Assembly: GCA_030065935.1 (NCBI GenBank)
Contig: JASJCP010000001.1
Coordinates: forward strand, 94,771 to 158,770
Length of the DNA stretch: 64,000 nucleotides
From: Xenococcaceae cyanobacterium MO_167.B27
Lineage (GTDB): Bacteria > Cyanobacteriota > Cyanobacteriia > Cyanobacteriales > Xenococcaceae
Direction: 5' to 3'
Shown one piece after another: positions 28,001 through 36,078 of the stretch (position 1 is the first letter of the stretch; each line of letters starts with the position of its first letter). The position numbers and the translations under genes are program-made. A model generated the notes under the pieces. It saw only the letters and a list, made by a program, of their open reading frames with translations. It was not told the origin of the DNA and searched no databases.

Positions 28001-28175
28001 CAAAGGTCGAACCACAATTATTATTGCCCATCGCCTTTCTACTATCCGCAAAGCGGATTTAATTTTAGTTCTCGATCACGGCATTCTAGTTGAAAGCGGT
28101 ACTCATAACGAGTTAATGAGCCAACAGGGTCACTACTTTTATTTAAATCAACAACAATTTACAGTTAACCATTAA
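25074..28175 (+). CDS. cNMP-binding / C39 peptidase / ABC exporter
   Basis: This single-chain bacteriocin-type exporter of about 1,033 residues has four parts. A cyclic-nucleotide-binding-like domain lies at about 40-160 (GIYIALEGKARIL, FGELSLFP). A C39 peptidase at about 320-445 has catalytic Cys in SSSDCGAACL and His in HWEGNHYIVV, plus VGDPALG. Six transmembrane helices span about 465-765. The nucleotide-binding domain has Walker A GRSGSGKTT, signature LSGGQCQRLA, Walker B LLILDEATSNLD and H-loop IIAHRLST. It should cleave double-glycine leaders and export the cores. ATG 25074 is preferred over the in-frame TTG 25053. The HlyD gene follows by 12 bp. Confidence 0.93.
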   Translation: MILDISSQSALKNYLEQKLKQTLGAKLSASELDLCLQTIQIIEPKPGKPCWQSSKSNPGIYIALEGKARILDRHNDFLASLEAESSFGELSLFPQESFLDYTVRASFNLKLIYLPGELLQRLIAQNPAIGDQLHRRALQLDLLLLCRQTFPFKNVAVSKLNKIISLLQPHDLSPGKLNDPQISKGALWLIRKGKLTNFSTRLQAGSLYCPHPTNNQESWQVEQPTELYSLSQENAQLAQLYIPQLAEIITSEPKEKIGSALVPTISTKPILGEAQGVESSTNNRASKIAAKKQANRKQLAYFPKPTQRVGHLWQRLTRRYPFYAQQSSSDCGAACLVMVGRYWGKQFSLNRLRELARVNRSGSLLKGLVNAAETIGFVTRPVRASLNQLGKQKLPAIVHWEGNHYIVVYEIKRDRVIVGDPALGQRTLTPKEFKAGWTGYTLLLEPTVLLDQGEEASTPFWQFWELVRPHKVVLSEIFVASLLIQLFALVTPLLTQLLLDRVVVQRSSLSLMAVGVGLLLFGLFRVIMTGLRQYLLDHTAQRVDIALIVGFIRHTFRLPLGFFESRYVGDIIARVQENHKIQRFLTGEALSIVLDLLTVFIYISLMFWYSWQLALLTLAIVPPFFLLAFIATPFLQKVSREIFNALAKESSFLIEALTGITTIKSMAVEQRVRWDWEELLNRSVRKTFAGQVISNKLQIFSSTIEVLARTAILWFGAWQVIQNQLTIGQLVAFNMLLGNVISPFQRLTVLWNQLQEVIISIERINDVLDAEPEEDLNRQPRQILTSLGGDLSFQNVTFRYHPDSEYNVIENLSFEIKPGQTVALVGRSGSGKTTVAKLILGLYSPTDGRILIDGHDLTKLSLQSLRSQIGVVDQSNFLFGGTIRENISISHPEASLEEIRHAAILAGANEFIEQLPLGYEAPIGERGGMLSGGQCQRLAIARALLGNPKLLILDEATSNLDAESERIIQTNLNTILKGRTTIIIAHRLSTIRKADLILVLDHGILVESGTHNELMSQQGHYFYLNQQQFTVNH

Positions 28176-28187
28176 CAATTATCAAAA

Positions 28188-30194
28188 ATGCCCTATCAAG
28201 CTGAAGTCAATGATTCTTGTTTAACCAGAAAGACGAGCCAAAAAATACGAGTTCTGATTGTGGACAATCAGCATCTCCATTGTCAACTCAGACAAATATC
28301 CCTTGGCTCAGAAGCAGATATAGAAGTTGTTGGTCTTGCCAAAGATGGAGAGACAGCTTTAAAACTAGGAAAAGAACTTCAGCCAGACATTGCTTTAGTC
28401 AATTTGGAACTGCCTGGAATGGATGGTCTAAAAACGATTCAGATGCTATGTCAATCTCTGCTCACCACTAAACTTATCATCTTAACTAGTCATCAACAAA
28501 AGGAATATATTGAGCGAGCTTTTGAGGTAGGCGCAAAGGGATATCTACAGAAAAATATTACTTCTCAAGAGCTAGCTTCCGCTATTCGCTTTGTCGAGCG
28601 CAACTACATAAAGTTTGGAGAAAGTTTATTTAAACCAACTGAGTCAGAAGTTTCCAAGGTAGTCAATAGCGGAAGCAGCCACGAGAATATATTGTCAGAT
28701 AATATCGATCAAGTTGAAAGTAAAGATATAAGTCTGTCCCCAACCACACTACCTTGCCTTCCAGAGGATGATTGGTCGATGACAACTCAAGATTTACTTG
28801 ATGCCTTACCCCACGTCTGGACTAGAGGATTATTTTATGTACTGGTAATTTTTACAGCATTTATTTTACCCTGGTCAATTTTGTTCAAGGTGGATGAAAC
28901 AGGTATGGCGCGAGGTAAATTAGAACCCAAAGAAAAAACAGTCCAACTAGATGCCCCGGTAGCTGGTACTGTAGGAGCAATTAAAGTCAAAGAAGGTGAT
29001 CGGGTAAAAGCTCAACAGGTATTACTAGAACTAGAATCTGATGTAATTCGCGCGGATCTCCAACAGCTAGAAGAGAAACAAACAGGTCAGTTAAATCGCT
29101 TAACCCAGTTACAACTACTACACAATCAACTGTCTTTAGCACTCCGTACCCAAGAACAACAAAATCAAGCTCAAGAACTAGAAAAACAGGCGCAGGTACA
29201 ACAAGCCATACAACATCTCAATGGACTCAAAACTCTTTATCTGACCCAAAAAGAAGAAAAATTGGCACAGCTAGAGCAATTCAAAGAAGCGATCAATGAA
29301 AGTAATGCTGCTGTTCGATTAGCAAAAGTTTCTCTCTTAGCTGCTAGAGATAAAACATCCCGCTATAGCAAGGCGTTTGAGGATGGTATCATTCCCGAAG
29401 ACCGCTTGAAAGATATTCAACAGCAAGCTGACGAAAACGAAGAGCGTTTGGCACAAGCAAATTCACAACTAGAACAGTCCCGCTCTCGCCTTAAAGAGCA
29501 ACAACGCAATTACGATAAATTAATTAAACAAACCGAATCAGAAATCCAACAGGCAAACTTACGCTTACAAGAACAAGAACGCAGCTATCAAAGTGTGATC
29601 CATTCTGGTAAACTAGCGTTACTTAAAACTGAAGAACAGCTAAAAAACCTCGAGACTCAGATTAGCGATCTTAATTCAGAAATTGCCCAAACCAACAGCC
29701 AAATAGCTTCCTTAAATTATCAACTAACTCAGCGAGTAGTTAAAGCACCTACTAGCGGTACGGTGTTTGACTTACCGATCTCTGGTGCAGGAGCAGTATT
29801 ACAGCCAGGTGACAATATCGTCGAAATTGCTCCTCAAGGCTCTCCTCTAGTTTTGAAAGCATACATGACCCCTACAGAAAGCGGTTTTTTACGAGTTGGA
29901 ATGCCAGTCAAAATTAAGTATGATGCTTATCCCTTCCAAGATTATGGAGTACAAACAGGACGAGTTAGTTGGATTGCTCCAGATTCAAAAATTACGGAAA
30001 CTGAGAGGGGTCAGCAGGAAACCTTTGAACTAAAAATCGAACTGGAGCAACCTTACATAGAAGGTAAAAATAAGCGAATTGCCCTGACTCCAGGTCAAAC
30101 AGCTACGGCAGAAGTAATTATTCGTCAGCGTCGTTTAATCGATTTTGTTCTCGATCCCTTCAAAAAACTGCAAGAAGGAGGTTTGGAACTTTAA
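28188..30194 (+). CDS. receiver-domain/HlyD fusion: periplasmic adaptor of the exporter
   Basis: In this 668-residue protein an N-terminal response-regulator receiver fold (about 20-135) is followed by an acidic linker, one transmembrane helix (about 210-230, FYVLVIFTAFILPWSILF), a lipoyl domain (VQLDAPVAGTVGAIKVKEGD), a long coiled coil (about 290-500) and a beta-barrel. The second part is a normal HlyD membrane-fusion protein. The receiver is degenerate: Asn72 (ALVNLELPGMDG) replaces the acceptor Asp and DN replaces the acidic DD pair. Topology puts the receiver in the cytosol beside the ABC subunit, so it may be a docking or sensory module. It is in an operon with the C39 exporter. Confidence 0.9.
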   Translation: MPYQAEVNDSCLTRKTSQKIRVLIVDNQHLHCQLRQISLGSEADIEVVGLAKDGETALKLGKELQPDIALVNLELPGMDGLKTIQMLCQSLLTTKLIILTSHQQKEYIERAFEVGAKGYLQKNITSQELASAIRFVERNYIKFGESLFKPTESEVSKVVNSGSSHENILSDNIDQVESKDISLSPTTLPCLPEDDWSMTTQDLLDALPHVWTRGLFYVLVIFTAFILPWSILFKVDETGMARGKLEPKEKTVQLDAPVAGTVGAIKVKEGDRVKAQQVLLELESDVIRADLQQLEEKQTGQLNRLTQLQLLHNQLSLALRTQEQQNQAQELEKQAQVQQAIQHLNGLKTLYLTQKEEKLAQLEQFKEAINESNAAVRLAKVSLLAARDKTSRYSKAFEDGIIPEDRLKDIQQQADENEERLAQANSQLEQSRSRLKEQQRNYDKLIKQTESEIQQANLRLQEQERSYQSVIHSGKLALLKTEEQLKNLETQISDLNSEIAQTNSQIASLNYQLTQRVVKAPTSGTVFDLPISGAGAVLQPGDNIVEIAPQGSPLVLKAYMTPTESGFLRVGMPVKIKYDAYPFQDYGVQTGRVSWIAPDSKITETERGQQETFELKIELEQPYIEGKNKRIALTPGQTATAEVIIRQRRLIDFVLDPFKKLQEGGLEL

Positions 30195-30237
30195 TTATTT
30201 CTCATGGGTCGTGTAATAAAAGAGTGGATTGGGTGAT

Positions 30238-30290
30238 AGAGATTAAATCTAAAAATCATACCCTTGAAAGCGAATAAATCGGGGGTACAT
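30238..30290 (+). repeat. 53-bp direct repeat, left copy flanking the nuclease locus
   Basis: The block AGAGATTAAATCTAAAAATC to CGGGGGTACAT recurs in the same orientation at 35,633-35,685 with four or so differences. The two copies bracket the three-gene minus-strand locus. Confidence 0.8.
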
Positions 30291-30535
30291 TATACCGTTT
30301 TTATTTAAGGCAAGCGTGACTATGGGGAAGTGTGGCACCGAAGGAGACTTCATTACAAAGTCGATCTGTTTTAGCTTCAATACCTAGATATATTAAGTCT
30401 CCTCAGTTCAATGGTTCAAGTAATGGACACTTTAGAAAAGGCATTATTCGACTTGTCAAAAAAGACAGAGCATATGCTTTCAATGACTTATTTCCCTCAT
30501 TTAAGAATTAGCTATTTGAACGCAACTTAGTATAA

Positions 30536-30576
30536 AACTTCAGTTTTAGGCGGTAGGGGATCGAGGTGCAAGATAT
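30536..30576 (+). repeat. 41-bp IS-end-like repeat (inverted copy of 5715-5755)
   Basis: This is the reverse complement of the IS605-end-like sequence at 5715-5755 (TTTTAGGCGGTAGGGGATCG within). No transposase is attached. It sits just inside the 53-bp direct repeat, downstream of the nuclease locus. Confidence 0.6.
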
Positions 30577-30666
30577 GAGTTCTACCAAACCTACCTGCTT
30601 GCTATAAACTCCTACTGGTTAATAAATAAACCGAAAAACTCTACTTTATTCTCTTGTTTCTAACAG

Positions 30667-32142
30667 CTAGTTAGAAAAAAAAGTCTGACATTTTTCCTGT
30701 TGCGGACAAATCGAACATAAATTTCTAGAAGTAGTAGGTGGTGGTGGTTTTGGGTTTCCTTGTTCCCAATTTACCCATTGAGTCATTTCCTCTAATTTAT
30801 GAGAAATAAGCTGATGTACTGTATCTTCTAACTGTTCCCAAGGGTAGTAGTAGGCTTTAAATTTTGGTGATACACAGTAAACAGCACAATCACTAATTTT
30901 CTTTTCTTTGTTCCATAGTATGTAACTATAAACAGCAATCTGAATTAATTGAGAAGATGGATCGATGGGGTCGTAAGTTTTATAATCTATTATACAAAGA
31001 CGACCTCTAGCTGCATGATACACTAGACAGTCAAATGTTCCTCTTAAGGTTTGTTGACTGTTATCAGGTAAAGTAAAAGTATGTTCTAGGCTTTCTTCTT
31101 GTTTGATGAAAGTTCGTTCTATTAATTCCCCTGCATTGTAATAATTGCGATTACTAATTAGTAACTTTGTCCATTGCTTGATGAGGTTAGTTAGTCCCAA
31201 CCATACTTGATATAATTGTGGTGCTTTATTTTGATTTCTATCAATATTTGTTTGTAAATAAGGAAAGAAGTGAGCTTGATAAAATAGCTTCCGCATTTGA
31301 GATGCAATAGTTTCTCTTTCCAATTGTGCTGCTGGTAAATTAAATAGGGTTTGTATTTGCGGTTCTGTTTTGGCAAAGTTGATAAATTCTTTAGCTTGTT
31401 TGTGAAAAATCGTCCCAATTCCGTTAATAGCATTACCAGAAGGAAATAGAGTATTGCTATGAAAACAATAATTCAAATAAAACAGACGAGGACAGTCAAA
31501 AGCTACACGAAGTTGAGTAGCATTAAACAGATTATTATATGAATCATTTTGTCTAGTATTTGCCTGGTATGGTTCTAGATTTTGTTGTTCAGAAGCAATA
31601 AATTTTAGCAAGCATTGATGAACACTAACTAAATAAACTACATCCATTTTGGCATAGTCTAGCTGTTTTTTACTTAAAGGTCTTTGTCCCCAATTACTTC
31701 CCTGCTGTTCTTTATGTACATTTTCAAAATTACACAGTTCTCTGGCTAAGGTTTTTAATTTTAAATTAGATGTACCTAACCTTGATTTGGTAATTTTTTT
31801 CGCTAATTTTAAAGTACAGATTATATTTTTAGCTTGTTCCTTTCCGAGATATTTTAAGTCAAATTGTGCATGATGAAAGACTTTTTCTATGTTGGGATTC
31901 ACCATAATGCGGTCAATAAATTCTGTTATTAAATCTGACTTATCCAAAACATCTAAAATATATACACTGTTTCCTGTTCTGTCTGTAGTATCGGTTGATA
32001 TTTGAATTAAAGACAATCGAGGATTAGGTTTCCTCCAATCTGCTATTTCTGTATCTAACCAAATCTGTTGGTAAGTAGTTAATTGAGAAATTGCTTGTCT
32101 AATTTCTGTAGGTTCTGTAATTAGGTTTTGTGGCTTAAACAT
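30667..32142 (-). CDS. RNase D-type exonuclease fused to a Cas4/RecB-like nuclease
   Basis: This 491-residue protein has two nuclease domains. The N-terminal RNase D/DEDDy exonuclease (about 5-185) has motifs LDTEIADW, FHHAQFDLKYL and LDYAKMDVVYL. The C-terminal half is PD-(D/E)XK, Cas4/RecB type, with ATQLRVAFDCPRLFYLNY, GTFDCLVYH, LCIIDYKTYDP and QIAVYSY. One Cys in FDCP plus the C-terminal CSICPQQEKC gives the four-Cys pattern of the Cas4/AddB iron-sulfur nucleases. It is the third gene of a minus-strand set behind an ATPase and a winged-helix protein. Role in defence or repair is inferred. Confidence 0.82.
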   Translation of the reverse strand: MFKPQNLITEPTEIRQAISQLTTYQQIWLDTEIADWRKPNPRLSLIQISTDTTDRTGNSVYILDVLDKSDLITEFIDRIMVNPNIEKVFHHAQFDLKYLGKEQAKNIICTLKLAKKITKSRLGTSNLKLKTLARELCNFENVHKEQQGSNWGQRPLSKKQLDYAKMDVVYLVSVHQCLLKFIASEQQNLEPYQANTRQNDSYNNLFNATQLRVAFDCPRLFYLNYCFHSNTLFPSGNAINGIGTIFHKQAKEFINFAKTEPQIQTLFNLPAAQLERETIASQMRKLFYQAHFFPYLQTNIDRNQNKAPQLYQVWLGLTNLIKQWTKLLISNRNYYNAGELIERTFIKQEESLEHTFTLPDNSQQTLRGTFDCLVYHAARGRLCIIDYKTYDPIDPSSQLIQIAVYSYILWNKEKKISDCAVYCVSPKFKAYYYPWEQLEDTVHQLISHKLEEMTQWVNWEQGNPKPPPPTTSRNLCSICPQQEKCQTFFSN

Positions 32143-32537
32143 TGATTTGATATAAGTAAAAAAAAGTCACAATAAAGAAAGTATTATTATGTTGATACCA
32201 AATCAAAAAATGTTGGCGATACATAAAATTAAGTATCGGTAGGGTGGAGCATCCCTCACCTGACAAAATATATGTTGCATTCTTGTTTATAATTGGTATC
32301 AGATTCGTAGGATGGGGAGAGTGGTAGCAAAACCCATATACTAGTTGTGATTGTTGGGTTTCATGCCTCTTATACCCGAAAGGTGCTTCGGTGGGGGAAA
32401 GCCAAGGGACTGCGTCGCGCACCGCGACTTTAAAAGTCCCGTCCAAGACCACACTTTCGCGCAACCCAACCTATAATTATTGTATGTTTAATTAGGTCGA
32501 ACTATTACAGGATTAAAATAGACAAAGCTTGCTTAAA
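32143..32537. other. 395-bp repeat-like spacer between ATPase and nuclease genes
   Basis: The spacer contains GGTAGGGTGGAGCATCCCTCACC-type palindromic DNA and a GC-rich stretch (GGACTGCGTCGCGCACCGCGAC) like other dispersed repeats in this genome. The single 109-codon frame through it on the minus strand has no coding character. The insertion may have separated a once compact operon. Confidence 0.45.
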
Positions 32538-34505
32538 TCAATCAGGGACTAAACAAATAATTTGTTCTTCATCTTCAGCTTGGGAATTCATGATTTGAAT
32601 CTGATTTTCTTGAATAAGCTCTTGAAGAGAATGGTGGATAATTTGATTATTTAGTATTCTTTTACTATTAGCGATCGCAGTATCAATTAAAGCTTGTCTT
32701 TTGATTAGTTGTTGAGATTCAATTGTTGTTAATAAAAGTTCTCTTATTTGTTGTAAGTCAGATGGTGTAATTTCTGGAACAGGTACAATACCCAAATGTT
32801 GTAGTAACAAACATTGTGACATTATTCCTGATTCACGAATGAAAGATTGCAATTCTTCTAAACTAACGCTGTTAGCTGATACTAATAACTCATTACCTTT
32901 AGCTGCATTAACTAATTGATGATAAGTTGCTAGGTAATGAATATCATTTAAAGTTGGTTGGAAATGACTATGAGAGGAATTCTTAAATATTTGTCGATAA
33001 ACTTGATTTCCTCTAAGTCTTATATGTCCTACAGAAGCAGAACGAATTAAATATAATTTGTCACAGTTGCTTTTAGTTATTACTTGTTGACAAGCTCTCA
33101 TCACAGCACAAAAGCTAGTCATATTGGGATTTTCTGTCCAGACAACACCGATTCTTTGACCCTCAGATGAGCGATAACTAAAAGAATTAATATTGTATTT
33201 CCCTGATAGTAATCTAGGGCGAATTGCTGATATTTGCCAAGCTGCTAAAACTTCTCGCAGCATTTTAATTAGTTCTGGTTCAGCTATTTGATTACTTGTG
33301 GTTATTTGCTTTTGAATTTTTTGATACTCTCTGTTCCAGACAGCTTTAAAAGAGGGTATTACAGGTGGTTTAGGAGTAGGTATTGGGGGAGCAACGACTA
33401 TTTTTTTTTGATACTCGTCTAACAAATTACGACCAAGAATAAGAGCATTTCGCGGTAAAGTTTTACCCCCAGGAAAACTATTTTCAAGCTGTTCTCTTTT
33501 TAAGGGATATATATTAGATTCGGGTAAGGATTCAGCATTAGCGTATAGTGAATGTAATCGCATTGCCCATAAAGCTTCTGCTTGATCGAGATTAATTTGT
33601 TTGAGAGTAACTGAGTGGTTGAGTCTTGCTAAATTAGCAGGTTGTATCTGCTGCTTATTACGTTTCCAAGTATCGGTAATAATACTAATAATGATCAGGA
33701 ATTTTTTAAAATACTCATTATAAACAGTACTATTAAAATTAAACAAAGCTTGTAAGTCAAGAAAGCCATTATCTAAATTAGGGATATTATCAAGCTGATC
33801 GAAACACAAGACAATAGGCTGAGTATCCGCAGCAATTTTCCCAAAGTTACCTAAAATATTTTTGGCTGCTTGTTCGCTATCAATTGACTGTTTTACTTTC
33901 AGTTTTTGTAGGTCATCTTCATCTAAATCATCTCCCCGTAACCAATCACAAGCCAGAGGGTATAATTCTGGGTTAGTTAGGTCGTAAAGTACACCAAAAA
34001 ATTCTTTAGCGTGATAAATTCCTACGGGATATGTCGCCCGAAGATTACTAATAAATAGTCCTTTCTCTCCCAACACCCATTTGATAAAGCCTTTGTCTCT
34101 AAAAGCTGATAAACTCTTAATCCAGAGAAGTAACTGAGAATCTTGCTGACCTTCAGGTTTACAGACTAAACTATCTACAGTTTGACGTAAAATGTGTCGC
34201 CAGATAAACTTGCTATCAGGCCAAGGATTAATATAAGCAAAAAAAGCCTTTTGGTTGAGGGTGCGTTTGATTCTTCCCAAGAGATAACTTTTACCAGACC
34301 CAGAATCACCAGATATTATTAAAGTTTTACTAATCTTATTTCTGTTCATCTGGGTGATAATTTTTTCGACCCCATCTACTACTTCTTGATGAATGGAATC
34401 AACCATCAGTGCTGTATCAGGTTGTTCGTACCAAAAATTACCAGGAGTCAATTCACTTTCAAAGGGGTTGTCAGATTGACGGATAATTTTATCTATATCT
34501 TTCAC
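32538..34505 (-). CDS. P-loop ATPase (KAP/ORC-like), candidate defence protein
   Basis: This 655-residue ATPase has Walker A SGDSGSGKSYLLG near residue 70 and a Walker B-like IVLCFDQLDNI, in which Gln follows the Asp. A sensor-like stretch (KKFLIIISIITDTWKRN) follows. The C-terminal about 250 residues hold a domain (IGVVWTENPNMTSFCAVMRA) and helical repeats that I do not recognise. No membrane segment is present, so it is unlike classic KAP NTPases. It is flanked on the same strand by a winged-helix gene 61 bp upstream and the fused nuclease downstream. ATPase plus nuclease plus DNA-binding protein is a common defence architecture, but I cannot match it to a named system. Confidence 0.75.
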   Translation of the reverse strand: MKDIDKIIRQSDNPFESELTPGNFWYEQPDTALMVDSIHQEVVDGVEKIITQMNRNKISKTLIISGDSGSGKSYLLGRIKRTLNQKAFFAYINPWPDSKFIWRHILRQTVDSLVCKPEGQQDSQLLLWIKSLSAFRDKGFIKWVLGEKGLFISNLRATYPVGIYHAKEFFGVLYDLTNPELYPLACDWLRGDDLDEDDLQKLKVKQSIDSEQAAKNILGNFGKIAADTQPIVLCFDQLDNIPNLDNGFLDLQALFNFNSTVYNEYFKKFLIIISIITDTWKRNKQQIQPANLARLNHSVTLKQINLDQAEALWAMRLHSLYANAESLPESNIYPLKREQLENSFPGGKTLPRNALILGRNLLDEYQKKIVVAPPIPTPKPPVIPSFKAVWNREYQKIQKQITTSNQIAEPELIKMLREVLAAWQISAIRPRLLSGKYNINSFSYRSSEGQRIGVVWTENPNMTSFCAVMRACQQVITKSNCDKLYLIRSASVGHIRLRGNQVYRQIFKNSSHSHFQPTLNDIHYLATYHQLVNAAKGNELLVSANSVSLEELQSFIRESGIMSQCLLLQHLGIVPVPEITPSDLQQIRELLLTTIESQQLIKRQALIDTAIANSKRILNNQIIHHSLQELIQENQIQIMNSQAEDEEQIICLVPD

Positions 34506-34566
34506 GTCAGTACCTCTTGGTTTTTACAACAATACTCTTACAACTTCCAGGTTATAGGACAGACTA

Positions 34567-35385
34567 TCAATTAACTGTGATATAAAACAATGACCCCCCT
34601 ATTGGTTGAGCGATACCCGCATTAATTTCTTCTGGGGTGTAAGCTTCAACTTCTGCTAGGGTACTTAAATCAATTTTGTCTGATGCTTGTAAACGATATA
34701 GTGCTTGATCTAGTTCATCTCTAGATAAAGGCGGTTGTAATTTATTTCTCAGATGAAATATGGGTAAGTAATTATCTGTGTTGTGTATGGAGTCTAAATC
34801 GATAATTGTTTGGTATATTTGACTGTCACTTGGTTTATCTGTTGGTGCTGATGTAACAATCTCTGACTCTCCCTCGACAGATAAATATTCCCGTAAAAAA
34901 TGCAGATAATCCGCCAACATTTTTTTGCTGAGTGTAATATTACCACCGCCACTAGGGTTATATTCTTTAGCTAAATATTTTTTTCCTCTATCTGTTAACC
35001 AGACTTCTTTTATTTTAGTTTCAGTAGTAATTAAGCCCTGGGTAATTAGTTTTTTAATTAGTGTCTTACGCGTCTGTGCTGGACTAACTCTTGTATCACT
35101 AGGGGAAATAGCTTTGTTAGAACAGGTATGAAGAATTTTAAATTCTTGTTCTGTTAATTTTTCTCTACTTTCGTCTAATTTTAGTAGGTTTTTTCCATAA
35201 TAAGTACTCTTTATTTTGATAATTTCTTCTGTACATTCTACTAACTTACGCTCTGTCAACTGCCGACAAATTTTATCTCTTTCACTAGCTTTAGTTTTAC
35301 TGTTGGGTCTTATTTTACTTATTGCAGCACGATGATTTTTATATCCCAATAGCTTTAAGAGAAATTTTAGTTCGATACTTTCCAT
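34567..35385 (-). CDS. winged-helix DNA-binding protein of the ATPase-nuclease locus
   Basis: This 272-residue protein has two winged-helix-like segments: EFKILHTCSNKAISPSDT...SPAQTRKTLIKKLITQGLI...VWLTDRGKKYL, and near the C-terminus FHLRNKL...SRDELDQALYRLQASDKIDLS. The N-terminal 70 residues are basic and may also be helix-turn-helix. It is the first gene of the set, so it may regulate the operon or act as its DNA-sensing subunit. There is no enzymatic motif. Confidence 0.65.
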   Translation of the reverse strand: MESIELKFLLKLLGYKNHRAAISKIRPNSKTKASERDKICRQLTERKLVECTEEIIKIKSTYYGKNLLKLDESREKLTEQEFKILHTCSNKAISPSDTRVSPAQTRKTLIKKLITQGLITTETKIKEVWLTDRGKKYLAKEYNPSGGGNITLSKKMLADYLHFLREYLSVEGESEIVTSAPTDKPSDSQIYQTIIDLDSIHNTDNYLPIFHLRNKLQPPLSRDELDQALYRLQASDKIDLSTLAEVEAYTPEEINAGIAQPIGGSLFYITVN

Positions 35386-35632
35386 AGACTGTTGACAATA
35401 GCAATTTCAACACTACTTTTATATAGTTATACCAATTATTGAAAGTTGCTAAATAGATAGAAAGTTATTTGTTATTAGGAAAAAACTCTCAAACCCTTAT
35501 TTCACCTGTTGCCTTTTCCCAGATGAGCTGTTGCCCTTACTTCTACTTTCGTCTCTTATTACTTTTGAGAAACGGTATTACCATTTTTTTTAAAGTTATC
35601 GCAGTCTTTCTTGTCTTTCTTGTCTTAACAAT

Positions 35633-35685
35633 AGAGGTTAAATCTAAAAATCATACCCTTGAAAGTCGATAAATCGGGGGTACAT
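35633..35685 (+). repeat. 53-bp direct repeat, right copy flanking the nuclease locus
   Basis: This is the second copy of the repeat at 30,238-30,290, in the same orientation. Together they enclose about 5.3 kb. A TnpB relic follows 170 bp to the right. Confidence 0.8.
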
Positions 35686-35852
35686 CACAAGTTAACGATA
35701 TATTCAATAACCCGCCGTAAAATTAATTTTACGGCTGCAAACTAAAAGTCTATTGAAATAGACTCAAAGCTTTATATTTAGTCAGTGTGAACCGACTTGC
35801 TATATGAGACTCCGAAATTTATTTCCTGACGGATTATGAGAATAAAGGCTCT

Positions 35853-35981
35853 AACAATCGTCGTAAACTGAACCAAAAAATAGCAACACTTCATCAACGA
35901 GTTTCTGATACAAGGAAATATTGGCACTATAAGCTAGCTCATCATCTTTTTGATAGGGAAAAATTGTCAAAGTCCCGCTAG
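35853..35981 (+). pseudogene. tnpB: internal TnpB fragment
   Basis: A 42-codon open stretch reads NNRRKLNQKIATLHQRVSDT, then WHYKLAHHLFD. This corresponds to the segment of IS605-type TnpB just before the FVED motif. The TnpB gene at the right edge of the window has the parallel NRHKLNQKIARLHQRISDTR and WHFKLAHHLCD. Both flanks are missing, so it is a small relic. Confidence 0.75.
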
Positions 35982-36078
35982 ATAAGTGCCTGTGAGAAAG
36001 GAAGGAAACTCCGCAACGTGACTTTAGTCCTTACGCGGAGTAAACACAAGAATCACTGCGTTTTAAACGCGGTGAGTG

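Noticed and set aside
32135..32464. 109-codon minus-strand ORF between the nuclease and the ATPase
   Set aside because: It runs through palindromic intergenic repeats, ends inside the nuclease start region and has no family-like pattern.
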